Part shown: piece after piece, positions 35,559-49,185 of the stretch | Layout: each line of letters starts with the position of its first letter | How positions within the stretch are numbered: the first letter of the stretch is position 1 | Assembly (NCBI GenBank): GCA_026008535.1 | Contig: BRKX01000006.1 | Location: 1,386,501-1,450,500 of the forward strand | Source of the DNA: Perilla frutescens | Taxonomy: Eukaryota > Streptophyta > Magnoliopsida > Lamiales > Lamiaceae | DNA length: 64,000 bases | Reading direction: 5' to 3' | Translations under genes and position numbers: made by a program | Notes under the pieces: model-generated | Seen by the model: the letters and a program-made list of their open reading frames with translations, nothing else | Database searches by the model: none | What the model was told of the DNA's origin: nothing

Positions 35559-38500
35559 ATGGAGTCTTGCTGGGCTACGACAGCCCAAACAATCTTCCAT
35601 TTGAACCCCGCTTCACTCCCGCCTTCACCTTCTGCAGCTGCTGCTGCTTCTTTTCTCAAATCCCATTTCAAGAAAATCAAGCAGCTCCCATTAGCTCAAT
35701 GTTCCCGCCAATTCTCCCGCAGAAACGGATTGACCCGGCTCGTGGCATCGGCGGCCCCTGCCACTGCTGAAAACACCGTCTCCGACAAGCTCCCTGCCGA
35801 TATCATCGTTACAGAAACCCCAGAGCCCAACTCAAGAGTCAGTTTTTTTTTTCTTCTTCTTCTTTTTTAATGTCTGAATTTTATGATGTTCTCTGCTTTT
35901 ATTGGGAATTGGGCATTGTGGACTTGTATACTAAATGAATTCTTGTTTGATGACATATTTCCTTATACTTGAATTTAGTTTGTGACTCAGTTAGTAATCT
36001 GGAGTTTTAATTTTTTTGGTATGGTTTGAATTTATTCATGTATACAGGTCAAGTTGAGTGTTGAGGTTCCTGCGGTTGTATGTGATGATTGTTACCAAAG
36101 AGTCATCAAGGAGTTCATGAAACAAGCAAAGGTAAGTGGGAGTTTTTTTTTTTAGTTTTGGATGCTGATTGAAGCTTTATTTTTATTACTTATGGGAATG
36201 TGGTGGCAAGTGCAACAAGCAAGCCTCTTTTGGGAAAATATGAGGGGTCAATTAGCCTATTTCAATAACATAAGTATCGTGTGGTCATGGGAGGGTTTTA
36301 TATATCTACGTGTAGCGGATTATGGGGCATCTATGAGTGCGATTTGTTTTGAGGATAATGTGGCGTGCGCAAGATCTGTAATTATTTCTGGTGATCATAT
36401 TTGTGTGTCCTGTTTCTCTTTTCTCCCGGAGGTTTGGGAAATCATGTTCAAACAATGGTGATGATTATTGCCCGAATATATGTTATGACTTATGAGTCCT
36501 CATTTTTCTGTTATTGTAATCTGCTTCCTTGTTTGGTGGTCACCTTTGCATCATAGATGACTTGCTAACATGGAAATGTGCTCTTTTTGTTTGTACATCC
36601 CCTTCGGCCTTTTCTACCTATTGCAATATATTGTGCAGAGGATTTGATTTAATTTTGAACTGTCATTGCAGGTCCCCGGTTTTCGTCCTGGGAAGAATGT
36701 CCCAGAAGGTATACTTGTTGGTTATGTTGGGAAGGAAAATGTTAGAAGAGCTACAATTGAATCTATCTTGAAGAGAACACTTCCACATGCCTTGTCTTCG
36801 GTGAGCCCTCATTTAATAGTCTCTATAAGTATGCATCCCTTTGAGTAAATTGATTGGTTATAATGGAATCAGATTGGGATATCTTGTACACTTGTTTTAC
36901 TCGTTCTTTCATTCGCATAAAAGTTGCTTATTTACTTGAGTAATTATCATGCAATAAATGTTGTCACAGCATTTAATTAATAGCATAAATGCAATATGCT
37001 CTATAGTTTATATGTAAACCACATTTAACTCCTCCCACTTCGTAGGTAAGTGGAAAAGCCTTGGAAGATTCGATTCGCATTTCAACTAAATTTCCAGAGA
37101 TGGAGAGCTCCTACTCGTCGATGAAATCTTTGAGGTTGGTTAATGTTTCGTCCCTTTTTCATAAGGACTATATCATAACTCATACATCAGTGGATCCCTT
37201 TTTATGGGTTCTGTCTATTCCTTAATAGGGGTGTGTTTGTGTAAAAATAAAATGGTGTTGTTGGTCTTAAGATAGGTCTTATATATACCATGCATTTATT
37301 ACATAATACATCTAAAGATTACTCATATATTATTATAAAGTTATCATCTTATCACTCACAGCTGGAGTTCATACTTCCGAACTTGTGGTCAGATATGATG
37401 TCGTTGTTGATGTTGCACCTGAAGTCAAATGGATTCCTGAAGATGGATACAAGAATTTGAAGATTGTTGTTGAGATTGATAAGGAAATAGATGCTCAGAC
37501 TGCAGCTGAACAAGAATTGAGGCGCCGTCACAAGGCCCTTGGTTCATTAAAAATCGTAATTGACAGAGGACTTCAGGTGAATACAAGTCATAACTGGCAT
37601 AGCTGATATTCATGCCAAATATCTTGAAAATAGTTCATAATGAAACATCAATAGTTCGTAAGATTGGGGTTCCAGTATACTGTCGTACTAAGTTTTTGAA
37701 TGAGTGTCTTCAAATCATGACTCTTTTGCTACCATTTTGCTGACTTTGCCATTCATTTCTTAGGTAAGTAAACATGCAAAATTTCCTTTTTTCATGTTCA
37801 TCAACACTTCTTGTTTGCAAGTTTCACATGAGTAGTTGCTTCTCTGTTGGTTTATGTAATTTGGTGATTTCTCATTTTAATGAAGTTACTTACAAGCTGA
37901 AAACCTGTTCAGGTGGGTGATGTTGCGATTCTTGATATATCAGCCAAGACGATTGAGCAAGATGAATCAGCTGCTCAAAATATACCATCTGCTGCGAGTA
38001 AAGGTTTGTCTTAAGTGCTCGCTTTCATCTTAGTTTGTGTTTATCCCGAGTTATATGTTCCTGTCACAAGTCATTTTCAATACACCTTGTCCATTGTTGG
38101 TTATTTTGTTCCTTGAGGTACTTCTCTAGAAAGTTCAAATTTTTGGTTTACAATACAAAAGGTGATAAGATTGACTGATTGAGTGTAAACATAAGATTGG
38201 TTCGATTTGCATTTTATATGTTTACGTTGATAAAAAATGTCTAAACTTCTGACATGCATGTTTGCGGAAGGATGTTTCTGTCTTCTTAGATGTGTAAGAG
38301 TTTAAGTTAAAATGTGAATGTTTAATGTCTAAGTTCCATGAGTATATCTTATCATTCCTGCATATATTCAGCATCTGATTCTATCACCACGGAAATTTTG
38401 AGAAATGTAATTAGTTGTACATTCAATATGTAACATATTCTACTGCAGGTGCTATGGAGATTATGGAAGTCATTCCTATATCAACTCCATTAAGGGCATT

Positions 38501-41442
38501 AAGTAGCTTTATTTTATTATTTTTCAGGGTTTCAGTTTGACACGGAAGACGGAGACAGAGTCCTTCCCGATTTTCTGAACTCAATTATTGGGATAAAACG
38601 TGGTGAAAGTAAGACATTTCCATATGTTTTCCCTGATTCATGGAAACAAGAAGATCTCCGTGGTGTTTGCGCTCAATTCACGGTTAGTTCTTTCATCATG
38701 TGTGATACAAGCATGATGAACACTTAAGTGTATCTTCTTATGCTGACACCTGTTTCGTCAACTATAATATCATAATTCCTATTTTGCTGTTGTCTGAAAA
38801 TTCCCGTCAAAATCTATAACATACTTGAAATTGTTTCTTTATATGCTGAGCTGTGAGCTGGAATGTCTTTCTGTCCTCCGCCTTGCTACTAAAGCTGAAT
38901 GACACTTAATGGCAATCTGAACATAAAACGTGTAGGTCGTGATTTGGATTGATTTACAAAACTCATATCAATGTGAAGTCTTGCAAATTATATTTGTTCA
39001 ACTCTATGGTTCATATTTCCAATCTGTATTTCTGGATATTTATAGGGCAAAGGTTCATTTTGATCCTATAACTATTCGTGTAGGAGCGTTTTGATCCCTA
39101 TTTATCTTTTTGGTTCAAAATGATCCCATAACTATTTTAAAGGTTTAATTTGATCCTTATTTTGATCCTCCAACTATTTTAACACACACTTTTCTCACAT
39201 AATTAGATTATTTCACACATTAACACACACTTTTACACACATGTGAATTGAACACGAAATTTCTACCATTTTCACAAAGAATTCTCATATGGATTGAACA
39301 TGAAATTTTCTCCATTTTCACAAAGAATACTCCATTATTTTATGTTTGTATAAAAAAATCTTAATTATTTTATTTAGCATAATGTAAATAATTATTTTTA
39401 TATGTTTTTTAATTGTTTTTTTTATGTTATCATATAATAATGATTCATATTACATAAATAATCTCATTTATTAATAATATTTCATGAAGAAATTTATGGC
39501 TCACAAATCCTAATTGAATATCACTCAAATGCAATACTTCTTCAAGCCTAATTTTTGTATTTTGATTGTTGGGAATTCAAATTATGCTAAATTATGTTGA
39601 AAATGAACATATTTTAATTATTATATTTATATTATAACAAGCTTCATATTTGCGAGAATGGAGGAAATTTCGTGTTAAATTCATATGTGTGTAAAAAGTA
39701 TGTGTTAATGTGTGAAATAATCTAATTATGTGAGAAAAGTGTGTGTTAAAATAGTTGGAGGATCAAAATAGGGACCACATTAAACCTTTAAAATAGTTAT
39801 TTGATCATTTTGAACCAAAAAGGTAAATAGGGATCAAAGTGCTCCTACACAAATAGTTATAGGATCAAAATGGACCTTCTCCCGATATTTATATTAAGAA
39901 AGATTTCATAGTGTGTAGGATGTAAACCATGTGTAAAAACTGTATGTACAAATTGTTCCCTTAATGTAGTCTTTCATTACATGCGTTCTTTTAGGTGGAC
40001 TGCAAGGAGCTATTCTACCGAGATCTACCTGAATTAAACGACTCGATTGCTGAGAAGATTCTGGCAGGTTGCTCCACCATTGAGGAGGCAAGTGTTGGAC
40101 CCAACTTTCGCATGATATACAGCAAATCATAATCGACTTGTCTACCTGTACCACAAACACTTGACAGTGTAGATTATACGCAGGTCAAGGAAATATTGCT
40201 GCAAAAGTTTCTCGAGGTCGAGCAAACAGCTAAGGAGCAAGCTGCAGACAATGCAATTTTGGATCAGCTACACAAAGTATGCTATATTTTAACTACTTTT
40301 TTGGAGCTTTTTGATGAAATATAGGTTTTTGTTTTTATTTTATTCCGAATATCTTCAACAGGCATTCAATAAGTTAGTTATATCATAATATCTATTTATT
40401 ATAGTAATTTGGTCTAAATAATAACATCTAAGTGTATGCCATTATGATTATCTACTAAAAACACAGGTGTACTACCATTTCTGCTCTTGACCTAACCTTG
40501 CTCGTGCAAATAGCTATTCATTTATTCTAACTCTGATGCATTATTGTGCTTCGATTTAGATGGTTGAAGTCAATATTCCTCCGTCATTGTTTGAGGAACA
40601 AGGAAGGCAGCTTTATGGAGCGCAACTCCTGCAAATTCAGGTCTAGGCTTGTTCTGTCTTTTCCACGGGGGGAAATCTAGTCGATCATATGTTATAACAG
40701 CCATAATTTTCGGAAGAATAGATACTCATTTGAGTATGTACTTGATCAGGCGAATATGAAACTCAATGAACAACAATTGGCATCCCTATCAAGCCCCAAG
40801 GCAGTGAAGGAGTTCCTAGAAAACCAGAAAGAAAACATAACAAACATTATAAAGCAGAATCTAGCTGTTGGTGACATATTCAGACGCGAAAATCTGCAGG
40901 TAGACGTTTCCTCTTTATTAATCGCTTTTGTCTGGTTTATCTATGCATTTCGAATCAACTATGAGCCTCGTCGAGAAATCAAACATGGATGAAGTGTTGT
41001 GTTGCATGACATCCATATGAAGGGAAGAAAACCAACCTACATAAGTGATTTTTATTGTATTTAGTCGTATGCATCGAGATGACATAAGCTCGTCTCCTGC
41101 TCTGTTCAATGGAGTTTTAGGTTAAATGGCTAATATGCTTTACTATGATGCAGATAGTAACAGAGGAGATTGTCAAAGAGGTTGAGAATTCGATAGCTGA
41201 GTTCAAAAACCACAACCAAGACTACGACGAGGAGCGTGTTCAAGAACAGGTCACCACACTCATCGGTTTCAAATTCCATACGTGTTCATTTTCTGCACTC
41301 AGTTGTTCATCATTTAACCTAGCTTCAATCCCTGAATAGAAAAACGGTCTTTTGTTTTGATCAGGTACAAGAGGTACTCGAGGGAGCAAAAGTGCTAGAA
41401 TGGCTGAAAGAACGCGCAGAGATCCAGTACATAAACAAGTAA
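35559..41442 (+). CDS. TIG1: Chloroplast trigger factor-like chaperone
   Basis: Thirteen exons give 533 codons: 35559-35837, 36048-36131, 36672-36800, 37046-37134, 37393-37576, 37913-38003, 38528-38682, 39995-40087, 40184-40276, 40560-40640, 40750-40899, 41154-41249, 41365-41442. I chose MESCWATTAQT as start because it begins a Ser/Ala-rich, acid-poor chloroplast transit peptide (about 65 residues); an in-frame ATG at 35442 would add 39 residues. The ribosome-binding signature GFRPGKNVP is at 124-132. A diverged FKBP-type isomerase domain (VGDVAILDI, GFQFDTEDG) and the helical C-terminal chaperone arms follow. Trigger factor binds nascent chains at the ribosome exit (bacterial knowledge); the plant protein acts in the plastid stroma. 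The intron after exon 8 is GC-AG. Intron 7 holds an 839-bp MITE. Syntenic with At5g55220. Confidence 0.95.
39045..39883. mobile_element. Mutator-type MITE in trigger factor intron 7
   Basis: An 839-bp element with long inverted arms: left gggcaaaggttcattttgat, right ...tcaaaatggaccttctccc. Inner arms include acacacttttctcacataat and its complement. It is flanked by the exact 10-bp direct repeat gatatttata (39035-39044 and 39884-39893). The interior is AT-rich and codes for nothing. Spliced out with the intron. Confidence 0.8.
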
Positions 41443-41910
41443 GAGGTGAGCATTCAGCAACGAACAAAATGGATCGTTGCTGGTGAGATTTTGTTCGTCC
41501 GACCACACTGCAGAACCCAGGTGAGTAAACCTGCTGTTATGAGATATGAAGGTGTGAAGCAAGGCTTTTGCTGATAATCAAGAAACTGCACAGCATAAAA
41601 GGGCCAAGTTTCTCGGGTTTTTCATATGTTTCGTTACCATCGGGGCATTCTTTTAGACGAAGGGTGATTGATCCCAACTGTTGTTGATCTTTCTGAATCC
41701 AGAGAGCAAGAAAATAATGGAAAAAAACTTGAAACTACAGATTGAGGAATATAGGAATCCTAGTAGCATGACTATCATTTGTCTCATAACATAATCTCTT
41801 GAAATCTGAAATAAGAAATCAAAAAATTTGTTGCTTCCTTGTCACTTGAGAAAATGGTCATGATCAGAGAGCAATGCTACATTTCTCCTTGAAAATGGAG
41901 GGAAATCACT
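41443..41910. other. Convergent 3' regions of trigger factor and CDP-DAG synthase
   Basis: The 468 bp between two stop codons facing each other holds both 3' UTRs. No other feature is seen. Confidence 0.6.
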
Positions 41911-44389
41911 TCAAAGATATCCATATTTCTGATCTTTGAATATATGGCCAAGCATTGCATATAGTCTTTCTTGCTCTTCAAAGCTCAAGCTTCTTTCTAT
42001 CTGCAAATTAACAAAGTGACATACACATGTATATATATATATATATGTATGTATGTATATATGTTTGTTTGAATTTTGAAAATATTTAAGGAATGCATTC
42101 ATTCATCACTTACCTGATCCAATATCATCTCTACTGAGTTAGGTGAAGGAAGGACAAAAGATTGAAAATAAATGTAGGCAAATATAGCCATCACCATCTG
42201 CATGAATATTGAACACACACACACAGAATCATGAATGATGATCATAATGTTGAAAAGGGTAAATTCCAAAACAACAATGAGCTATATATGAGGAATGATC
42301 TAACCTACCTGACAATCCATCCTATCTGTAAAGCCGCCGTGGCCGGGTATACTATCACCGAAATCCTGGAATCGGGTGAGAATGGAATGATCAGCAGAAA
42401 TCGAAATCTTGATCTTGAAAGCTAGAAAATGCAAAAGATAGACAGAAATTTTGATACCTTGATCTTGAAAGCTCTCTTCAAGCCACTAGCAAAGAAACCT
42501 CCAAATGGTGCTATGATGGATGCAAATAAACCCAGGCACAAAGCATGCCACTGCACCGGCGATATCGACATCCCCTTCCAAGGGAACTAATTCATCACAG
42601 TTTCATCACAATCATCATCTTCATCCTCATCATATATATATATACATATATATATAGTAATTTATGTTGCAATCACTCACCTCTTTGGGAATAAGAGGAA
42701 GATAGTTAAGAAATGGATAATAGTCAAGCTTGAAAAGTGGGCCAGGATCACAATGAAGCCAACCTGTTGATAGATCCTGCACTTACTATTAACACAATTA
42801 CATGCATATATACATGCATGCATGCTAATTATCCATATTCTATTTCAGAGAGAATTAATCACCTTTCTTGGGCAAGTCATCCATTGGAACTGGCTCAAAA
42901 TATTTGCAAGCTACAAATTCATCAAGAATACATATATAATCAAGAACAACACATGCATGCATGTACATAAAAGAGACTAGCTCGATCTATGATTGATATA
43001 TGAATTTGTCGTGTTATACCGCGAAGGCCGACAGTACAGTAGCCACGGATCCTCCGAGAAAGCCCTCCCATGTCTTCTTGGGGGATAGCTTGATCAGAGG
43101 CGTCCTCCCGAAGAAGAACCCGAAAAAGTAAGCTGCCACGTCGTTGATTGCTATAAGAGAAGCCGGAAGAATAAACCTGCATTTTTCATAATATATTACA
43201 CTCATAATAGACATAGACAAACATCAAATGTATATGAACATCAATGCAAGAAGTCATTTACCAGAAAATTCCTTCGAAAATATTAGCAACAGTGAAGGAA
43301 GACTGGGTGAAGACCACTATAAGAATCATGTGTGTCCATGCATACTGACCAAATTGATACTTGTACATCTTCTTCTTCAGAGTAAGAATGAACCACATCA
43401 CTCCTGCATACATCATACATACATTATACATACACTATACATACACATATGTTTAGTTAATTAAACTTTACCTGCAATGTAGAGGAAATAACAAATAACC
43501 ATGTGATACTTGATGAGGCCATTGACGAGTGTATACAAGAATTTATCTGAAGTAACAGTATTCACTAGGTGTTGCCGCAGAATTCTTCCATACACATAAA
43601 GCATTGCCGTGAAGAAAAAATACCTGCACAACATATGCAGAAATCTAGCTGAACAAAACAAGGTAACAACGTAACAACAATAACAATTGAAGATCAAAAT
43701 AACAATTATCAGAACAACATATGAATAAAGAAACCCGAGGCCTGTGAGATCACAGTTTCCTCAAACCAAATTCGTCCCATATGAGCGTTTGATTCCCAGG
43801 ATACAACTGATAGACTAAAGCCACTTCTGGCAAACTGAACACTATGTTCAAACCTGATCAAATTTGAAGGTTAGTTAATTACCAGTTGATAAGCCAGAAT
43901 CCAGGAAGGCGCTTATCTTCATGAACTCCTCTACGTAAATGAAAGAGCTCCGCGGCCATGAATATTTGGATCACAACCACCATTGCACAAATGTATAGAT
44001 GCCCCATGTACAGGATCAGTACAACACCTCCGAGCATCCATAGAGACGAATACGTCCGAACCCACATCGACTTATATTTGCTTGCATCATTCACAAGTAA
44101 GTTCTTCCATTTACTTTCATCACTCAAAACCTACAATGCAGATATTTTCATTTCTTTTCACAACAAATCTATATATACATACGTATAGATTTTAGTTCAG
44201 GTGAGAAATATTTGTTGGCTCGAGAAATGAGAAAATGCTTTGTCTTATTGTAATTTACTGCTTAATTGATATAATTTGTACTGGCTAGCCACTAGCTAGT
44301 CACCTACTCACCTCTACAGGCTTCAAGTTTCTACGCTGACGAAGCCGAGGTGTTGATGGAAGAGGGGGGCTTTGTTCCTTTTGCTTCAT
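41911..44389 (-). CDS. CDS3: Phosphatidate cytidylyltransferase (CDP-diacylglycerol synthase)
   Basis: Eleven exons on the minus strand give 426 codons: 44389-44312, 44130-43883, 43623-43472, 43403-43262, 43176-43020, 42910-42863, 42776-42681, 42586-42458, 42365-42309, 42197-42114, 42000-41911. It makes CDP-diacylglycerol from phosphatidate and CTP, the branch point to phosphatidylinositol, phosphatidylglycerol and cardiolipin. Several membrane segments are visible (VVLILYMGHLYICAMVVV; FILPASLIAIND; CLGLFASIIAPFGGFFA). LSPKKTWEGF and the family signature running from SGLKRAFKIK through DFGDSIPGHGG to DRMD (about 340-367) are intact. The short Lys/Arg/Pro N-terminus lacks a plastid transit peptide, so this is the eukaryotic ER type. 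Order matches At4g26770 (CDS3), but orthology to CDS1/2 was not tested. Confidence 0.95.
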
Positions 44390-45267
44390 CTTCAACTTCA
44401 ACTTCAGTAATTAATTCTTCATCACTAACATATACATACATATATATATATATCAAAATTAAACCAAACCTCCCTGCATCAACAAATTCAAGAGGATCCA
44501 TGTAAGCTTAACTCTAGCTAGCTACCTATACACAAAATGAATAGAATTCACAAGCATATAATTTAATTAGCAGAATAAATCGTGTTTGTGTTCGTGCTCG
44601 TGTTGTTTCTACTGCAATATTTATGTCTTGGAATAGAAATGGATGTTCTGCTTAATTAATTCACTGATATATATTTCACATTGGATATCTTGAATTGAAC
44701 CCCTAATCTTAGCTAGCCTAATTAATTTCTTCCTGCAAAATGCTAAATTGAACATACATTTGAAGGCTACAAGTAATAATGCATTCGCAATCAAATCATA
44801 ATCAATCTCATATATGATATATCTAATCAAATCGATCTAAAATTGAGGAAAACATGACATAAATTTGTGTTAATTACAACACAAATTTCATTAATAAAGC
44901 TTGAGAATTAATCATATCTGAAGCAAAAAAAAAAAAACCAAATAATTAAAGGCCGATTTATTAATGCATGAATACCTTTTTTGACAAATTAATATTGCAT
45001 GAGATTACAGTTTTGGCAGTGACAGCTTGATTTTTGAATTGTTGTGAATTGAATTGAATCTCTTCTACTGCAAAATCTGGTGTGAGTGGGAATAATATAT
45101 AAAAATTCAGACTAAAACCAACATTTACATTGATGAATTATGTGAAATGATTAAGAAAATGAAAATTTCTGGATCAAAAAGCTGACGCAAAAACCGGTGC
45201 TAACATGTCAGTTCCGGCATGACACGTGGATTTTTATTTTAAATTTTTTTAAGAAGAGGTATTATCA
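44390..45267. other. Intergenic DNA upstream of CDP-DAG synthase
   Basis: Promoter side of the minus-strand gene; possible 5' UTR intron sequence cannot be excluded. AT-rich, no other gene. Confidence 0.5.
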
Positions 45268-45643
45268 GATTTTAACGGACACTTAAGTAACTCACAAAAA
45301 AATATCATGACCTTTTATAAATAATAATTTAATATATGATCTTTTGAATATACAACACATCTAGCATGAAATTAGTTTTCGGGCTTTTAATTGATGATGT
45401 GTATCTTTTGGTCCGAATTTTTTAATGGCGTGGAAAATATTTGTGCCGCATCAATTGATCAAATAAAATAGAAATAAAATTATATTTCACTCCACACCGA
45501 CTATTCTCGCTACATGTCAGCAACTAAAAGTCCGAAAATTAATTTCAGGCTATATTTATTGTATATTCAAAAAATCATGTATTATGTTATTTATGAAAAA
45601 TCATGACATTTTTATGAATTACTTGAAAAATCAGACTAAAATC
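45268..45643. mobile_element. Inverted-repeat MITE
   Basis: Arms start gattttaacggacactt and end ...actaaaatc. Inner arms match strongly, for example tttgaatatacaacacatct against the complement of a right-arm segment near 45560-45580. It is about 376 bp, with no clear target duplication. Probably Mutator-like by arm length. Confidence 0.55.
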
Positions 45644-47943
45644 TAATATATCACATATTAAAATACAAGTAAAATAACAAAATTGTAATTCATCAAATAT
45701 GAATTTCATAAATTATGGAATAATATTGCCCAACGAACTTTGATGTATCAAACGATTTAAAAAGTTGTCCCATCATCATGTGGCCTATCAATTCATAATA
45801 ATTATTATAACAAATTCCGACAGCAAAACAGACCAAATTAAATTATCCTTTTGAATATTGGTTGCAACCTTTTCAACTATCATGCTTATTTAGTCCCGTA
45901 ATAATAGGGTCTAAATATTTCTAGTCCCAAAATGTATAATTTTTATTTTAAATTTAATTTATTTATTTTTTTTTGCATTTTGTAACCATATTCGGATATA
46001 TTTAATTATGTGATTACTTTATTATGATTGTAACGAACATAATTAGATTTCATTGCAATTGCTCTAGGGTTTATATGATGGAAGTGGACGAGAACCAATT
46101 AATCAAATTTCAATAAAAAATAAGTACTTAATGGATATTAAGTGTGGTTGGTTAATTTTTAGGACCAAAAATATTGAAATACAAACTATAAAACCAAAAT
46201 ATTGAAAAAATTAAACTCGGAATCAAAATTATATATTTTGAAATTAAAAGTGTTTGGACTCTATTGTAATTCACTCTAAATAAAATTTATGGTGAACTAC
46301 TATGTTTGGAAACACTAAATTTCAAATCGAACTTTACGTCCATTAATTAATATATTGAGAATATGAAATTAATTAAATCAAATACCAAAGTATATAGATT
46401 TAATTAATTATTATTAAAAAAATGAATATGGTATAGTTTTTCTTATATTATTTTCTTATAAGAAAATAATATATATATATATATATATATATAATATCTA
46501 CGTTGTTTTACTTGTTTAGTCGTGTATTACAAAAGAATATGCAATATAAATATTCATGCATGATAGAGCAAAAATCGGTAATAAATTATAAGTTAATGAA
46601 GTAGGGTGGCTCATGATTGGCTACAACCAGATTCCTCAGGTGTTATTTTTTTTATTTAATACTAAAAAAAAAAAGGCCAAATAACATATAAAAAGTGAGG
46701 AAGTATTCAAATTTAAATGATTTTTCAATTATTAACTTGCAAATCTAGCTTCTTCCATTACCTATTGAATACATACTGGTTAGGGGCTCGATTTTGTTTG
46801 CAATATTTTATTTCCGCAGGAGAGAGAATGCAGATAATTGGTAATAGATTTAGTTCAATATTTCCCACCAACACTTATACCCTAATGTTTTTTAAATGGA
46901 AATAGATTATGAATAATTAGATTAGACCAAGGATCAAGAGTGTGATCGAGTCGAGTTGAGAAGTCACGAGCTCAAGTTTGGGCGAGTTTTGATTTTTCGA
47001 GCAAATTACATATGAAAGGTAAAATCACATTGAAGAAATAGTGTATACAAATGCGACTTATACAAGGTATTGTTGAGACTAGAATTTGGAGACATTTTTT
47101 GGTCACAAACACCCCCACCCCCATTCCACGTATATTTTTTTTATATCATTGAAAATTAATATGAAATAATTTAAAAAAAATCAAAATACATGATTTTTGA
47201 AATCTTAAATTGATAATTTCAATTATTCAGATATTCAAATTACTAATTTTTAGCGTGGTTGTAAAATTCGCCCTAAGTGTTAGCGGTGCCTTGGCGCTCG
47301 ACGACTACAGGCCACGGCGAAAAGGGTCTAATCGATATATTATACGTTTAAATATAATTAACTACGCATTTATCAATAAAATTATATGATATCGATCATG
47401 GGACCTAAGAAGTGTTAGGGATAGCATTTAATTTGGTACACTAGACCTCAGCTTGTACCATAACGTGATTTTTATAATATAAATATCCATAAAAAATAAT
47501 ATATTATAAAAAATTAAAAAACTTAGTCTCCACCTAAGTCCCGTCTAAACTTCCTAGGCGATAGGCGCTCTTGACCGCATGACTAGCAGTTTTGCAACCT
47601 TAATTTTTTTACTTTCAAATGACGAATTGATAATCAACTTATTTATTGATTTCTCATTTTAAATTAAATAAACTCATAAATTCAATATCCTAAACGACCA
47701 TCTTCCTTAATAAAATCTTTAACGAATTCTCTTTACATAAATAGGTGAGGTTTGTAGGACTTTGAAAAAAATAGCCAACCTATTTATTAAATTAATTAAA
47801 ATAATAATAATAATATTTATAAAATTTATCAATACAATTTGTTAGTTAAATAATTAAAGTATAATAAACATTATATTTATATTTTAATTGTAACTCATTA
47901 ATTTGATTTCTTATTTGAAAAAATCTATAAAAAATAAATTGTA
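45644..47943. other. Intergenic DNA with repeat relics
   Basis: Contains a 26-bp palindrome and (AT)n tract near 46445-46490, a gagtcgag relic at about 46930-47000 and a CGCCTAG-type repeat at 47260-47600. No gene is supported. Confidence 0.5.
47260..47600. repeat. Dispersed CGCCTAG-type repeat, second copy
   Basis: The left part has gcggtgccttggcgctcg and the right part has ttcctaggcgataggcgctc. Same family as 12260-12680; class unknown. Confidence 0.45.
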
Positions 47944-49185
47944 CTCCATCCGTCCCATTTATATAGTCCACTTTATCATCGCACGTAGATTAAAAATATT
48001 TATGAAAACAATATATTAAAACTTAACTTTCATTATTACCCTTACTTAAAATTAATGACTCTAAAAAATTCAAGTGGTTGAGTTTTAGTTTCCAATACAT
48101 ACCAAGGACATATTTGTATATTGCCATGATAATTAATACTATTTATAGTTATGAGACTATATAATTGAGACACCTCAAAATAATAATCGGGACTATATAA
48201 ATGGGACGGAGGTAGGGATGTCAAACGGGCCAGTCCGTCGGTTTCGGGCCAACCCTATCGGGTTATCGGGCTATTCGGGTCGGGCCATTCGGGCTGAAAT
48301 TTTTTCGGGCTAAAAAATCTTGGCCCTAACCCTAAAACTTCGGTTTTCGGGCTAACCCGTCGGGCCAACATGTTTACGACAAAAGTTAAGTGTAAGGAGA
48401 ATACTCTTTCAAATAGTAAGTTTTCATATCCTATATTAGATGCAAAACTATAACAGAGACACCATATGTTTATACAAGTATCATATAATTACAAACAAAG
48501 TTGATACACGAGAACTTAAGCAGCACAATCTGTATAGATGCATAGGTTAAAATCCTCACATAATCTACAGTTCTATATTACGATGCATTACAATTTATTC
48601 ATTGAGGAATTTCGTCAAATAGTGGAACTGCGCATTCTTCAGTGTCGAATTGATTGCAAATTGTATTATATTTTTTTCACTATATTCTATAGAAGAGTTT
48701 CCAAAACATATATTCTAATTTATTTGATTGGATTTATCTCTTCCGCAGTAGTGACCATTTCTTCAACAGTGAGATTTTTTTTTTTTGAGAAATTTAGATA
48801 ATAGATAGTCGACTGAGAGCATAATCTAACTATTTTATAATAATTCATTTGTTTATTATAAAAAATTAAAATCCAAGTTCAGCAGAAGGAAAGAAGAACA
48901 AAGAATGGTGAGTTACCAGTTGAAAGCATAATCTAACTATTTTCTAGTATCCATTTGTTTCTTATCAAATAATAATAAGAGTAGATTAAAAAAAAAATCA
49001 GCCCTACGGGCCAACCCGCGGACCTAGCGGGCTGGCCCATTTAGCCCATCGATTTGTTCGGGCAGGCCCGTTCGGTTAAAATTTATTTCGGGCCTAAAAA
49101 ATATGATCCTAACCCGCCTTTTTTTCGGGCGGTTCGGACCAGCCCATCGGTTTCGGGCTAGTTTGACATCCCTAGACGGAGGCAG
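47944..49185. mobile_element. Stowaway-like MITE split by a hAT element
   Basis: TA-flanked ends: CTCCATCCGTCCCATTTATA at 47944 and its complement (tatataaatgggacggagg) ending at 48212, completed by cag and TA at 49183-49187. Without the insert the element is about 272 bp. The CTCCnTCCGTCCC terminus with a TA duplication identifies the Tc1/mariner-related Stowaway type. Confidence 0.75.
48213..49174. mobile_element. Non-autonomous hAT-type element
   Basis: Perfect 14-bp terminal repeats TAGGGATGTCAAAC / GTTTGACATCCCTA bound 962 bp. The 8-bp duplication gacggagg (48205-48212 and 49175-49182) is exact and defines hAT. Subterminal regions are rich in tcgggc/gcccga repeats in both orientations. 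The interior is AT-rich without coding capacity. A decayed relative lies at about 54450-54618. Confidence 0.85.

Noticed and set aside
36162..36461. 99-codon plus-strand frame inside trigger factor intron 2
   Set aside because: No domain, lies wholly between phase-matched exons, composition is that of an intron.
42020..42065. TATG/TA repeats in CDP-DAG synthase as a regulatory site
   Set aside because: Short intronic microsatellite without further signal.
43640..43880. Possible additional exon in CDP-DAG synthase
   Set aside because: Exons 2 and 3 already join in phase with conserved sequence (FWLINWYFFFTAM); the intervening 239 bases have intron-like splice ends.
48538..48801. 87-codon frame in the hAT-type element as a transposase
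   Set aside because: Hydrophobic, short, no hAT dimerisation motif; the element is non-autonomous.
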